Positions 1-7,775 of a stretch of 36,674 bases of DNA are shown here, in pieces. Positions within the stretch are counted from its first letter, which is position 1. Each line of letters starts with the position of its first letter. The notes under the pieces are model-generated. The model was given only the letters and a program-made list of their open reading frames with translations. It was not told where the DNA came from and did not search any database. Position numbers and translations under genes: made by a program. The stretch is from Bacteroidaceae bacterium (GTDB taxonomy: Bacteria > Bacteroidota > Bacteroidia > Bacteroidales > Bacteroidaceae), in NCBI GenBank assembly GCA_024398595.1, contig JAKSIX010000023.1:1-36674 (forward strand), given 5' to 3'.

Positions 1-10
1 AAAAAGAAGT

Positions 11-424
11 ATGAAACCTTCACACATTGAGCATTTAGGTATTGCAGTAACCTCTCTTGAGGAGACAATGCCATTCTTCGAGTTATTAACCGGCAGCAAG
101 TGCTACAACATTGAGGAAGTCGCTGACCAGAAGGTCAAAACCGCTTTCTTCAAGGTAGGCCAGACCAAGATCGAGCTCCTGGAGCCGACTTGTCCTGAAT
201 CGACAATCGCAAAGTTCATTGAGAAGAACGGCGGACGTGGCGGCATACATCACGTAGCATTCAACGTAGAGAGCGTAGCCGAGGCTCTGAAGGAGGCTGA
301 GGCAGCCGGCCTGAAGCTCATTGACATAGCTCCACGCAAGGGCGCTGAGAATCTGATGATCGCTTTCCTGCACCCGAAGAGCACCTGCGGTGTCCTGACA
401 GAGCTCTGCGAGCAGCCTAAATAA
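11..424 (+). CDS. mce: Methylmalonyl-CoA epimerase
   Basis: A 137-residue protein of the vicinal-oxygen-chelate (glyoxalase) fold that interconverts (R)- and (S)-methylmalonyl-CoA in the cytoplasm, linking succinyl-CoA to propionyl-CoA. Length is normal for the family. Visible landmarks are the N-terminal HLGIAV strand with metal-ligand candidate His8, the IELLEP strand (Glu55), GGIHHVAF around residues 78-84 with the second His ligand, and the final LTELCE with Glu131. The start at 11 follows an AAGAAG purine run. It is the first gene of a tight operon with the methylmalonyl-CoA decarboxylase subunits, 31 bp before mmdA, which confirms the pathway. The promoter lies outside the window. The family assignment is firm; the ligand residues are assigned by analogy. 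Confidence 0.95.
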   Translation: MKPSHIEHLGIAVTSLEETMPFFELLTGSKCYNIEEVADQKVKTAFFKVGQTKIELLEPTCPESTIAKFIEKNGGRGGIHHVAFNVESVAEALKEAEAAGLKLIDIAPRKGAENLMIAFLHPKSTCGVLTELCEQPK

Positions 425-455
425 GTTTCTCTGAATCACAAAAGCTGAAAAAGAT

Positions 456-2018
456 ATGGCAGACAATCAGAGCAAACTTCAGAAACTCGTGGAAAAACGC
501 GCCGAGGCACTGGCCGGAGGCGGCGAGAAGGCTGTTGAGAAGCATCACGCAAAAGGCAGCTACACTGCCCGTGAGCGCATAAACATGCTCCTTGACGAAG
601 GTTCTTTCGAGGAGGTCGATATGTTCCTGACACACCGTTGCAACGACTTCGGTATGGACAAGAAAGTGTTCCTCGGCGACGGTGTCGCTGTAGGTTCAGG
701 TACCATTGACGGACGTCTGGTATTCGTATTCGCACAGGATGCCACCGTAATCGGCGGTTCACTGTCCGAGACAATGGCACAGAAGATATGCAAGGTGATG
801 GATATGGCCGTCAAGCTCGGCGCTCCCATCATCGGCCTGAACGATTCAGGTGGTGCACGCATCCAGGAAGGTGCCTGCGCTCTGGCAGGATACGCTGAGA
901 TTTTCGAGCGCAACATCCTGGCTTCAGGTGTCGTTCCACAGATTTCAGTCATCTTCGGTCCGTGCGCCGGCGGTGCTGTATATAGCCCGGCATTGACCGA
1001 CTTCATCATGATGACTGAGCAGAACTCATATATGTTCATCACCGGTCCGAAGGTCGTGAAGAGCGTTACAGGTGAGGATGTATCCGTAGAGGAACTGGGC
1101 GGTGCACGCATCCACGCAACGAAGTCCGGCGTAACCCACTTCGTAGCCGCAACCGAGGAGGAGGCAATCCAGGAGGTCCGCCGTCTGGTAAGCTTCATCC
1201 CGCAGAACAATATGGAGGAGGCTCCGCTTGTAGAGTGTACCGACGATCCTGCACGTATCGAGGATTCACTCAACGACATCGTTCCGGCAGACCCGAACAA
1301 ACCATACGATATGAAGAACATCATCTACTCAATCGTTGACAATGGTGACTTCATGGAGGTTCAGAAGGACTACGCAAAGAACATCATCTGCGGTTTCGCA
1401 CGTTTCAACGGCCGTTCAACCGGTATCATAGCCAACCAGCCAAGCTGGCTCGCAGGCGTTCTTGACTGCGATGCTTCACGCAAGGCAGCCCGTTTCGTAC
1501 GTTTCTGCGATGCATTCAACATCCAGATACTGACACTCGTCGATGTTCCGGGATTCCTCTGCGGTACAGGTCAGGAGTATGCCGGCATCATCGATCACGG
1601 TGCAAAGCTGATGTTCGCTTACGGCGAAGCTACCGTTCCAAAGGTGACCGTAACAGTCCGCAAGTCTTACGGCGGCAGCCACATCGTAATGAGCTGCAAG
1701 CAGCTGCGCGGTGACATGTGCTACGCATGGCCTAACGCCGAGATTGCCGTAATGGGCGCAAGCGGTGCCGTAGGTGTACTTGAGGCCAAGGCTCTGAAGG
1801 CCATTGAGGATCCTGAGGAGAAGAAGAAATTCATCGCCGAGAAGGAAGCCGAGTACAAGGACAAGTTCGCTTCTCCTTACCAGGCAGCCAACCGTGGCTA
1901 CATTGACGATGTGATTGAGCCGCGCTACACACGTGCCCGCATTGTCCGCGCATTCGAGAACCTGCAGACCAAGCGACTGACGAACCCGCTCAAGAAGCAC
2001 AGCAATATTCCACTCTAA
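456..2018 (+). CDS. mmdA: Methylmalonyl-CoA decarboxylase alpha subunit (carboxyltransferase)
   Basis: A 520-residue acyl-CoA carboxyltransferase that moves the carboxyl group of methylmalonyl-CoA to biotin on the carrier subunit. Family marks are the N-terminal region YTARERINMLLDEGSF (about 36-51), the oxyanion-hole glycine motifs LNDSGGARIQEG (about 128-139) and FGPCAGGAVYSPAL (about 168-181), and in the C-terminal half the GFLCGTGQEYAGIIDHGAK segment and YGGSHIVM. The C-terminus RLTNPLKKHSNIPL is typical of the decarboxylase and propionyl-CoA carboxylase beta subunits. The neighbours decide the role: downstream are a delta-like membrane anchor, a biotin carrier and the sodium-pump beta subunit, and no biotin carboxylase gene lies in the operon. 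That supports a decarboxylase over an ATP-dependent carboxylase, although the alpha subunit could serve both. Confidence 0.93.
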   Translation: MADNQSKLQKLVEKRAEALAGGGEKAVEKHHAKGSYTARERINMLLDEGSFEEVDMFLTHRCNDFGMDKKVFLGDGVAVGSGTIDGRLVFVFAQDATVIGGSLSETMAQKICKVMDMAVKLGAPIIGLNDSGGARIQEGACALAGYAEIFERNILASGVVPQISVIFGPCAGGAVYSPALTDFIMMTEQNSYMFITGPKVVKSVTGEDVSVEELGGARIHATKSGVTHFVAATEEEAIQEVRRLVSFIPQNNMEEAPLVECTDDPARIEDSLNDIVPADPNKPYDMKNIIYSIVDNGDFMEVQKDYAKNIICGFARFNGRSTGIIANQPSWLAGVLDCDASRKAARFVRFCDAFNIQILTLVDVPGFLCGTGQEYAGIIDHGAKLMFAYGEATVPKVTVTVRKSYGGSHIVMSCKQLRGDMCYAWPNAEIAVMGASGAVGVLEAKALKAIEDPEEKKKFIAEKEAEYKDKFASPYQAANRGYIDDVIEPRYTRARIVRAFENLQTKRLTNPLKKHSNIPL

Positions 2019-2030
2019 ACTGCGAACGAT

Positions 2031-2399
2031 ATGACAGTATTACCATTAGTCGTAGATTGGGGTCAGACCTGGCTGGTTACAGGCGTGGGATTCGGAATGG
2101 TATTCGTACTGCTCGTTGTCCTCATCTTCATCCTCAAGCTCCTCGGCGTTGTGATGAACAGCTCCACAGGCAAGCCTGCAAAGAAGGCCGAAGCTCCCAA
2201 GGCAGCAGCCGCACCCGCAGCAGCACCGAAGGCTTCCGCATCCGAAGATGACGACCTGGCAGCAGTCGCCATGGCACTCCATCTGTATTTCAACGGAGTA
2301 CACGATGAGGAGCCGACCGAGATTACCCTCAGGAACATTGAGCGCCGTTATTCACCTTGGAATGACAAGGCATACGGAATGAACAATCTTCATCGTTAA
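2031..2399 (+). CDS. mmdD: Decarboxylase delta-like subunit (OadG family membrane anchor)
   Basis: A 122-residue small subunit of the membrane-bound decarboxylase. One transmembrane helix (about residues 14-41, rich in Val, Leu and Phe) is followed by an Ala/Pro/Lys linker (about 46-72). A conserved-looking C-terminal block then ends in RRYSPWNDKAYGMNNL, a tail I associate with Bacteroidales OadG-like proteins. OadG/MmdD proteins tether the carboxyltransferase to the membrane beta subunit. It starts 12 bp after mmdA, and the order alpha, delta, carrier, beta matches the classical Veillonella mmd cluster. The linker resembles that of the next gene. The role is inferred from size, topology and position, since the family is weakly conserved. 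Confidence 0.85.
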   Translation: MTVLPLVVDWGQTWLVTGVGFGMVFVLLVVLIFILKLLGVVMNSSTGKPAKKAEAPKAAAAPAAAPKASASEDDDLAAVAMALHLYFNGVHDEEPTEITLRNIERRYSPWNDKAYGMNNLHR

Positions 2400-2495
2400 A
2401 CCAAAGAAAATGCATTGTAGAGCAAGCCGAGAGCAGAAGAGTTCACTCTTATGCCGAGGCGCAGCCTACAATCTATTAAATTTAGAAGAAATTCA

Positions 2496-3233
2496 ATGAA
2501 AGAATTCAAATTCACAATAGACGGCAAGCAGTATCAGGCAGCCGTCAATGAACTTGAGGACAACAAGGCCGAGGTTACAGTAAACGGCAAGTCCTACAAG
2601 GTTGAGATAGAGAAAGAGGAGACTCCGACAGCTGCAATCCGCCGTCCGGCCGCAGCCGCTGCAGCTCCGAAGGCAGCCCAGCCGGGCGGTCTCATGACCG
2701 TCAAGTCACCGCTGCCAGGTTCAATAATGAAGGTTCTGGTATCTGCCGGTCAGGCAGTGAAGAAGGGCGACATCCTTCTGACCATGGAGTCCATGAAGAT
2801 GGAGAACAACATTATGGCCGATGCAGACGGAACAGTCAGGAACGTATTTGTAGAACCGGGTAAGAACGTAATGCAGGACGACAAGCTCGTTGAAATCGAG
2901 ACCGTCGCCGTAGCAGCAGCTCCGGCAGCCGCTCCAGCTCCTAAGGCAGCACCTGCACCGAAGGCCGCTCCGGCACCCAAGGCAGAAGCTCCCAAGGCTG
3001 CAGTTGACGTACCTGCAGGCGGATACAAGGTTACCAGCCCGCTCCCAGGTTCAGTCATCAAGGTCCTCGTATCAGAGGGTCAGAACGTGAAGAAGGGTGA
3101 CACCCTGCTTACACTCGAGAGTATGAAGATGGAGAACGCCATTATGGCAGACCGTGACGGTGTCGTTTCAAAGATTGCCGTTACCGCCGGTCAGAACGTG
3201 ATGCAGGAAGACCTGCTGGTAGTTCTCGGTTAA
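2496..3233 (+). CDS. mmdC: Biotin carboxyl carrier subunit with two tandem biotinyl domains
   Basis: A 245-residue carrier that ferries the carboxyl group between the alpha and beta subunits. After an N-terminal beta-rich segment (1-45) come two biotinyl/lipoyl-attachment domains, each with the ESMKMEN biotinylation motif. The target lysines are Lys101 and Lys211, exactly 110 residues apart. The domains open with near-identical SPLPGS blocks and are joined by an Ala-Pro-Lys linker in which APAPKA-type units repeat. Family members usually carry one biotinyl domain and about 140 residues, so this is an internal duplication. The reading frame is open further upstream (ATG at 2451). I chose the ATG at 2496 because MKEFKFTIDGK matches the normal start and an AGAAGAA run sits just before it. 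Confidence 0.92.
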   Translation: MKEFKFTIDGKQYQAAVNELEDNKAEVTVNGKSYKVEIEKEETPTAAIRRPAAAAAAPKAAQPGGLMTVKSPLPGSIMKVLVSAGQAVKKGDILLTMESMKMENNIMADADGTVRNVFVEPGKNVMQDDKLVEIETVAVAAAPAAAPAPKAAPAPKAAPAPKAEAPKAAVDVPAGGYKVTSPLPGSVIKVLVSEGQNVKKGDTLLTLESMKMENAIMADRDGVVSKIAVTAGQNVMQEDLLVVLG

Positions 3234-3268
3234 TGTCATTCAGTGTATTGGATAAATAAGGATACATT

Positions 3269-4447
3269 ATGGATGATATAATCAGATTCTTTGAAGGCAT
3301 GGGCTTCATGCAGATAACCTGGGGACAGGGAATCATGCTTATTTTAAGCTTCTTCCTGCTCTATCTGGCTATCGTCAAGAAGTATGAGCCTCTGCTGCTC
3401 CTGCCTATAGCATTCGGCATGCTGCTGACCAACCTTCCGGCTGCAGGCATGTATCACGCCGAACTGTGGACAGCGTTCCTGGACGAGTCCAGCCCCATGT
3501 ATCACAGCTACGGTGCCATCCTCAAGGAGGCCGGACTGCTTGATATAATGTATATGGGTGTCAAGATGGGACTCTATCCGTGTCTTATCTTCATGGGCGT
3601 AGGTGCCATGACCGATTTCGGTCCTCTGATTGCCAATCCTAAGAGCCTTCTGCTCGGTGCAGCCGCACAGCTTGGTATCTTCCTGACATTCATCTGCGCA
3701 AACGCTCTCGGTTTCACACCAGCCGAGGCCGGTTCAATCGGTATCATCGGTGGTGCTGACGGTCCTACCTCAATCTTCCTGACATCGAAGCTGGCTCCGC
3801 ATCTCCTTGGTCCTATCGCCATTGCGGCCTACTCCTACATGGCACTTGTTCCGGTCATCCAGCCGCCAATCATGAAGGCTCTGACCACCAAGAGCGAGCG
3901 AGCCATCAAGATGAAGCAGCTCCGCCCGGTCAGCAAGACCGAGAAGATTGTCTTCCCCATCGCCATCACCGCCATCGTAGCTCTCATTCTGCCGGATGCA
4001 GCTCCGCTTGTCGGCTGTCTGATGCTGGGTAATCTGGCAAAGGAATGCTGCGTTATCGACCGTCTGAGCGACACAATGCAGAACTCTCTGATGAATATCG
4101 TGGTCATCTTCTTAGGTCTTTCAGTAGGTGCTACAGCTACCGCTGAATCATTCCTGAACGTGAAGACCATCCTGATTCTCTGTATGGGTATCGTAGCATT
4201 CGGCTGCGGCACCGCAGGTGGCGTTCTGCTGGCAAAGCTTATGAACCTGTTCTCAAAGGAGAAGATCAACCCGCTGATCGGTTCAGCCGGTGTATCTGCA
4301 GTTCCTATGGCAGCCCGCGTATCACAGCAGGTCGGCCAAGAGGAGAACCCGAGCAACTTCCTGCTCATGCACGCCATGGGTCCGAACGTAGCCGGCGTTA
4401 TCGGTTCAGCAGTTGCCGCAGGTATCCTGCTCTCAATGCTGGGATAA
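3269..4447 (+). CDS. mmdB: Sodium-translocating decarboxylase beta subunit
   Basis: A 392-residue polytopic inner-membrane protein of the OadB/MmdB family. It decarboxylates carboxybiotin and couples this to sodium export. About nine or more hydrophobic segments are visible. The diagnostic core block [17 protein letters not shown] lies near residues 160-176 and contains the Asp that family studies tie to sodium binding. A second conserved block near the C-terminus contains [14 protein letters not shown]. Length is normal. It is the last gene of the operon, 35 bp after the biotin carrier, and a strong hairpin terminator follows directly. Confidence 0.95.
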   Translation: MDDIIRFFEGMGFMQITWGQGIMLILSFFLLYLAIVKKYEPLLLLPIAFGMLLTNLPAAGMYHAELWTAFLDESSPMYHSYGAILKEAGLLDIMYMGVKMGLYPCLIFMGVGAMTDFGPLIANPKSLLLGAAAQLGIFLTFICANALGFTPAEAGSIGIIGGADGPTSIFLTSKLAPHLLGPIAIAAYSYMALVPVIQPPIMKALTTKSERAIKMKQLRPVSKTEKIVFPIAITAIVALILPDAAPLVGCLMLGNLAKECCVIDRLSDTMQNSLMNIVVIFLGLSVGATATAESFLNVKTILILCMGIVAFGCGTAGGVLLAKLMNLFSKEKINPLIGSAGVSAVPMAARVSQQVGQEENPSNFLLMHAMGPNVAGVIGSAVAAGILLSMLG

Positions 4448-4471
4448 CCGACAGTACGCTGTCACCAATAC

Positions 4472-4520
4472 AGAATCCCGGACGATTTCACAAGACTCGT
4501 CCGGGATTCTTGTATTATTC
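4472..4520 (+). terminator. Rho-independent terminator of the mmd operon
   Basis: A perfect 14-bp stem (4472-4485 with 4497-4510, AGAATCCCGGACGA and its complement) encloses an 11-nt loop and is followed by a T-rich stretch (TTGTATTATT). It lies 24 bp after the stop codon of the beta subunit. Confidence 0.85.
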
Positions 4521-4541
4521 GACGGTTTACATTTCTCGCAC

Positions 4542-4666
4542 GCTTTCGTGTGTGTAATCCTTCCGAAACTTCGCTTCGCTCATCCCTCCCACCGCTTCGC
4601 GTCGGGCCCCTCCCTCTCACGCACCGAGGGCGGTTACGGTTTCTGCAGGATTACACACACGAAAGC
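4542..4666. repeat. MITE-like palindromic repeat, complete copy
   Basis: A 125-bp GC-rich non-coding element with perfect 19-bp terminal inverted repeats, GCTTTCGTGTGTGTAATCC at 4542-4560 and its complement at 4648-4666. Its interior is nearly identical, in inverted orientation, to 6673-6763. No protein is encoded. Its placement suggests a small mobile or REP-like element. Confidence 0.8.
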
Positions 4667-4760
4667 TCCATCTTCGATGCTTCTTTCTGACTGAAAAATC
4701 TTCCGGCTTTCTTACCAACTTATTTTTTTGCGCTTACATAAAACCAGGTCTTGGAACCTG

Positions 4761-5015
4761 TTAGTCCTTAATCTGTTCAAGTTTATTCAATTCGTTCCAC
4801 ATTCCTATGGTCTCAACTTTCAGATCAGGTACAAACATCCAGTCGCAGTATGTCAAATCAAATTTGCCGTAATCCTCATATGGATACAGAATCTGTTCCC
4901 AATCACATTCCTCAATTTCATCGTCGGAAAAATCTGCTGGATTCACTTTGATGACAATCACCCTGCTAGTGCGTCTGTCAAGAACTATAGCAAACTTTAT
5001 ATCATTGATTTCCAT
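4761..5015 (-). CDS. Small protein of a tandem paralogous family (copy C)
   Basis: An 84-residue acidic protein of unknown function, last gene of a minus-strand operon, 9 bp after the preceding gene. It opens with a strand-turn-strand pattern (FAIVLDRRTSRVIVIKV) and ends its core with CDWMFVPDL. The same two blocks occur in the genes at 5025-5267 (IAVLNYETGKVDIL, IDYMVIDGV) and 5524-5754 (IIVLDCICNRVIKIKL, SQWMAIDEY), so the three look like diverged paralogues. There is no signal peptide or membrane segment, so it is probably cytosolic. I recognise the type as a hypothetical family recurring in Bacteroidales, but know of no assigned function. Confidence 0.72.
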   Translation of the reverse strand: MEINDIKFAIVLDRRTSRVIVIKVNPADFSDDEIEECDWEQILYPYEDYGKFDLTYCDWMFVPDLKVETIGMWNELNKLEQIKD

Positions 5016-5024
5016 GAGGATAGA

Positions 5025-5267
5025 TTATTTCATATCGATGTAGTTAACGCCATCAATTACCATATAATCAATCTCAGAGAGATGATAATTACATACCACA
5101 CTCAAGTATGTCTCAATAACGTCAAGCAAATCATCTTCTCGCGTCAGTCTGCGAAGAGTATGTTCAACGGGATGTTCAATGAAATAGGTTTTCAAATTAC
5201 CCGCCTCAGGGACATTTTCCAAAATGTCGACTTTCCCGGTTTCGTAATTCAATACAGCTATTCTCAT
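5025..5267 (-). CDS. Small protein of a tandem paralogous family (copy B)
   Basis: An 80-residue protein of unknown function. The N-terminal beta-hairpin-like block IAVLNYETGKVDIL and the C-terminal NYHLSEIDYMVIDGV correspond to blocks in the two sibling small proteins of this operon. Between them is a charged helix-rich segment (about residues 30-60). The frame is open from a TTG at 5276, but the ATG at 5267 gives the family-like start MRIAVLNY and is preferred. It is cytosolic by appearance and sits 57 bp after the 5325-5531 gene. Confidence 0.72.
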   Translation of the reverse strand: MRIAVLNYETGKVDILENVPEAGNLKTYFIEHPVEHTLRRLTREDDLLDVIETYLSVVCNYHLSEIDYMVIDGVNYIDMK

Positions 5268-5324
5268 AACACTCAACCTGATTAAAATACAACAATGAGC
5301 TTAATTCCACCTAAAAACAAAAAA

Positions 5325-5531
5325 TCAGCAATTAGAAGATAATCTCTTACAAGAAACCTCGGACCGATAATAGTCCCTTTTTACAATCCAAAAATTCTGT
5401 TTTAACATATTGTCCAATGCGTCATTTTCATCAACACCGCATGCTATACCCAGTAGTTGGCAATTCTCAATACTCTCACCATCAGGAGCATGTGTGAACC
5501 ATTCGGTTGTGTAAAAAATATATTCAGACAT
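5325..5531 (-). CDS. Small protein with IFYTTE N-terminal motif
   Basis: A 68-residue protein of a second small family. The motif order is SEYIFYTTEWFTHAPDGE, then ENCQLLGIACG, a short helix (DENDALDNMLKQ) and NFWIVKR. I have an impression of similar short proteins in other Bacteroidales but know of no function. The ATG at 5531 is chosen because it overlaps the stop of the preceding gene by 8 nt, implying translational coupling; the longer open frame upstream only shadows that gene. The Cys-rich end (CKRLSSNC) may have drifted. Confidence 0.65.
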   Translation of the reverse strand: MSEYIFYTTEWFTHAPDGESIENCQLLGIACGVDENDALDNMLKQNFWIVKRDYYRSEVSCKRLSSNC

Positions 5532-5754
5532 AATCATTATTTGTAAAGCCAAAAGAATCCTCTTTATACTCATCGATAGCCATCCATTGGCTATTCGACA
5601 ATGAAAAATGATATTTTTCCGATAATGTATCAACTAACTTATCCATGTCATCGAAGGATGAAGCTAATTGCTTTTCTTCATACGATAACTTTATCTTGAT
5701 AACTCGATTGCAGATGCAATCAAGAACGATTATATAGTTGGGAATATGCGTCAT
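5524..5754 (-). CDS. Small protein of a tandem paralogous family (copy A)
   Basis: A 76-residue protein of unknown function, first of four tiny genes after the HARE-HTH protein gene. It contains the family hairpin block YIIVLDCICNRVIKIKL and the terminal block LSNSQWMAIDEY shared with copies B and C. A central helix (FDDMDKLVDTLSEKY) separates them. The frame continues upstream into the HARE-HTH gene, but the ATG at 5754, 8 bp after that gene's stop, is the likely start. Its 3' end overlaps the next gene by 8 nt. Confidence 0.7.
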   Translation of the reverse strand: MTHIPNYIIVLDCICNRVIKIKLSYEEKQLASSFDDMDKLVDTLSEKYHFSLSNSQWMAIDEYKEDSFGFTNNDYV

Positions 5755-5762
5755 ATAAACAA

Positions 5763-6491
5763 TCAGATGAAACCTACGTTTTCTCTTGCCGCACACATTA
5801 TATCATATTGTCTCGAAACGTCTTCGTAAGTATGGAAGCCAACCCTATCACGAATATCTTTGAAAGCTGTTCTATTCATTACTTTTTCAAATTGTTCACG
5901 CCTATTTTGAGGAGCAACAATCAGAAAACGACTGTTGAAATCCTGTAGGTCACAAAATTTAGTTACAGAGTTTTGTATGTCGGTAGAGTGTTCAACCTCG
6001 AAAAAACTATTTGGCATGTTACGTTCGTTGAACCATATCACATCAACCGTGCGAGCCCGATTTGTTAGTTGCTCGAAGGAAAACTGTGGGATTTGAACAG
6101 TTGAGCAAATATCTTTCAACGGCTTCTCCAAAAACTTTCGATTTCTGTCTTGAGCAGGCACATATGTAGTGTAATGCTTCATATTTCCTATCTCGATTAT
6201 GAGCCCTTGATAGAATCCATGCGTAAAATGCTCATCGTCTTTTGCATCCTTGGTTTTGATCTCAAATTTGCGCAGCACCTCTTCCCGACATTCCACCAAA
6301 GCCCACAATCCAGGCTGAATCTTGAATATCTCATCAGATTGCTGCACGATTCTTCGAATGGACTCATTAGGCGTCTTCGTCGACCATACAGATGTATCTA
6401 CGAGATGATAGAGGCTACCTAAAGTAGCATAACCTCCATGTTGACGTAGAGCGTCAATAACCTGCTGTTCCTGAGTAAATTTCTTAGCCAT
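5763..6491 (-). CDS. HARE-HTH domain protein with restriction-endonuclease-like C-terminal domain
   Basis: A 242-residue protein. Residues 1-70 read as a HARE-HTH (HB1/ASXL) winged-helix domain: QQVIDALRQHGGYATLGSLYHLV, then SIRRIVQQSDEIFKIQPGLWAL. Such domains are known next to restriction nucleases. Residues about 90-215 form a second domain with motifs TRARTVDVIWFNERNMP and FFEVEHSTDI. The Asp in VDVIWF and the Glu residues in FEVEH resemble a PD-(D/E)XK active site, although no clear catalytic Lys follows, so nuclease activity is an inference. This fits a DNA-binding or DNA-cleaving regulator. It heads an operon of four tiny genes, and a 12-bp inverted repeat covers its putative promoter. 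Confidence 0.78.
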   Translation of the reverse strand: MAKKFTQEQQVIDALRQHGGYATLGSLYHLVDTSVWSTKTPNESIRRIVQQSDEIFKIQPGLWALVECREEVLRKFEIKTKDAKDDEHFTHGFYQGLIIEIGNMKHYTTYVPAQDRNRKFLEKPLKDICSTVQIPQFSFEQLTNRARTVDVIWFNERNMPNSFFEVEHSTDIQNSVTKFCDLQDFNSRFLIVAPQNRREQFEKVMNRTAFKDIRDRVGFHTYEDVSRQYDIMCAARENVGFI

Positions 6492-6512
6492 TGTTATATA
6501 TTGCTATCTTGC

Positions 6513-6567
6513 CATCGCATTCTTAATAGCATGCATTTAATGCAAATCTACAAAAAAGAATGCGATG
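6513..6567 (-). promoter_or_regulatory. Promoter with 12-bp inverted repeat for the small-protein operon
   Basis: A Bacteroidetes -7 element, TAGATTTG on the minus strand at 6543-6550, lies between perfect inverted-repeat arms CATCGCATTCTT (6513-6524) and AAGAATGCGATG (6556-6567). No good -33 element was found. Transcription would start near 6537, about 45 bp before the HARE-HTH start codon. The arms could be an operator or, in the RNA, part of a leader hairpin. Confidence 0.5.
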
Positions 6568-6672
6568 ATCTTATGTTCTGAACAGTTATTATTGAATAAC
6601 AATACGTAAGCGATAGTATGACCTAACACACAAAAGTTGTGAGAAATAGCATTCCTTCAACAGTGCGATTCC

Positions 6673-6763
6673 GGAGCTTTCGTGTGTGTAATCCTGTAGA
6701 AACCGTAACCGCCCTCGGTGCGTGAGAGGGAGGGGCCCGCCGCGAAGCGGTGGGAGGGATGAG
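6673..6763. repeat. MITE-like palindromic repeat, truncated inverted copy
   Basis: About 91 bp nearly identical to the complement of the element at 4542-4666, beginning GGAGCTTTCGTGTGTGTAAT and differing at only a couple of positions. Similarity stops near 6763 and the second terminal repeat is missing, next to the 3' end of the antitoxin gene (6774). With the first copy it brackets the small-protein operon. Confidence 0.8.
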
Positions 6764-6773
6764 TTTCGCTCTA

Positions 6774-7775
6774 CTATCCTTTCAGCAGCGCATCGGTGAA
6801 GTCTATCGGGAGATGGTTGCTGAAAGCGTTTTTCCATACGGAATCGGAACGGCTGAGTTCGGATAGTGCAGACGGGGTAATGTTGCGGAACTTTTGGGCT
6901 ATGGCTCGCATGCACTCCTTTTCCATGTCACTGAACAGTTCCGGATTGTACGGGGCTGTGGATTTCAGTTCAATTTCTTCAGTGCCATCAGGGTGACATG
7001 TCATTTCCATCTCAATTCCGTCCATCAGACAGAATGCCCTGCTCCAATGTTCCGGCCTCGGACCGTTGGGAACGGCCATGTAACTGAGACCGGTAATTGC
7101 TATGCCACGTTCACGGTAGGAATACATATCAAGGTAGAACAGGATGATGTTCATTTTTGAGACGGATAATGCATCGGCATTTTCAATCATGTAGGACATT
7201 ACGCTTTGCAGACGTTCCAAGTTCATTGGCGCATATCCGTTTCTGGAACTCCGCTCACGGGTACCAAATATCAGTTCCCTTATTGTGCGGTTGCAATTGC
7301 ACTCCTTACTCTTCGCATCAATGGCCGAATCAAGTGCGGAACAGTCCTTCTGTGACAACTGTTCACGTGAAGCTTCAACGAATGAACGGAATGTTTCCGG
7401 ATTACTTATAACGCTTCGTAGAATCCTGCCGTTCGAGAGGCTTGGCATCTCTCCGTTTTCGTAGAGTCGGTACTGGTTGTCACCAAATCCCATAATGACC
7501 GACATCTTAGCTGCGGACAGGCCGTAATCCTCACGGATTCGGCGAATCTCGTCCGTGAAGGGTATGCCGTATTTGGCACGATACTGATTATACACCTGCG
7601 ACAGACTGACCTCGTCCATCCAGCCCTCGGTAAATTCCTCACCGGAGTCAGGGCATTGCCAGAATGTGGCGACGTATCTGAATGTTTCCTTTCGAAATGT
7701 CACCTCACGCAACTCATGCACAATCCGCATCGGCTTGCCGGTCGCAGGACTCAATACAGTATCAAGTTTCTTCAT
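6774..7775 (-). CDS. Antitoxin: degenerate MqsA-type N-terminus, HTH and Panacea (SocA-like/DUF4065) domain
   Basis: A 333-residue protein, predicted antitoxin and autorepressor. Residues 1-55 match the YgiT/MqsA zinc-ribbon layout, but three of the four Cys positions appear replaced (Ser9, Thr12, Cys41, Ser44), so zinc is probably not bound. Residues about 72-125 are an XRE-like helix-turn-helix (REDYGLSAAKMSVIMGFGDNQ, then YENGEMPSLSNGRIL). Residues about 185-330 resemble the Panacea/DUF4065 domain (MNIILFYLDMYSYRERGIAITG, then LSYMAVPNGPRPEHW), which neutralises many unrelated toxins. The gene overlaps the upstream toxin gene by 14 nt in mqsRA order (toxin first), implying coupled translation. 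The HTH and Panacea calls are good; the partner class is less certain. Confidence 0.82.
   Translation of the reverse strand: MKKLDTVLSPATGKPMRIVHELREVTFRKETFRYVATFWQCPDSGEEFTEGWMDEVSLSQVYNQYRAKYGIPFTDEIRRIREDYGLSAAKMSVIMGFGDNQYRLYENGEMPSLSNGRILRSVISNPETFRSFVEASREQLSQKDCSALDSAIDAKSKECNCNRTIRELIFGTRERSSRNGYAPMNLERLQSVMSYMIENADALSVSKMNIILFYLDMYSYRERGIAITGLSYMAVPNGPRPEHWSRAFCLMDGIEMEMTCHPDGTEEIELKSTAPYNPELFSDMEKECMRAIAQKFRNITPSALSELSRSDSVWKNAFSNHLPIDFTDALLKG

Noticed and set aside
560-1324. Long open frame on the minus strand inside mmdA
   Set aside because: Low-complexity Ser/Thr/Pro-rich translation with no family motif; it is a shadow of the strongly conserved plus-strand gene.
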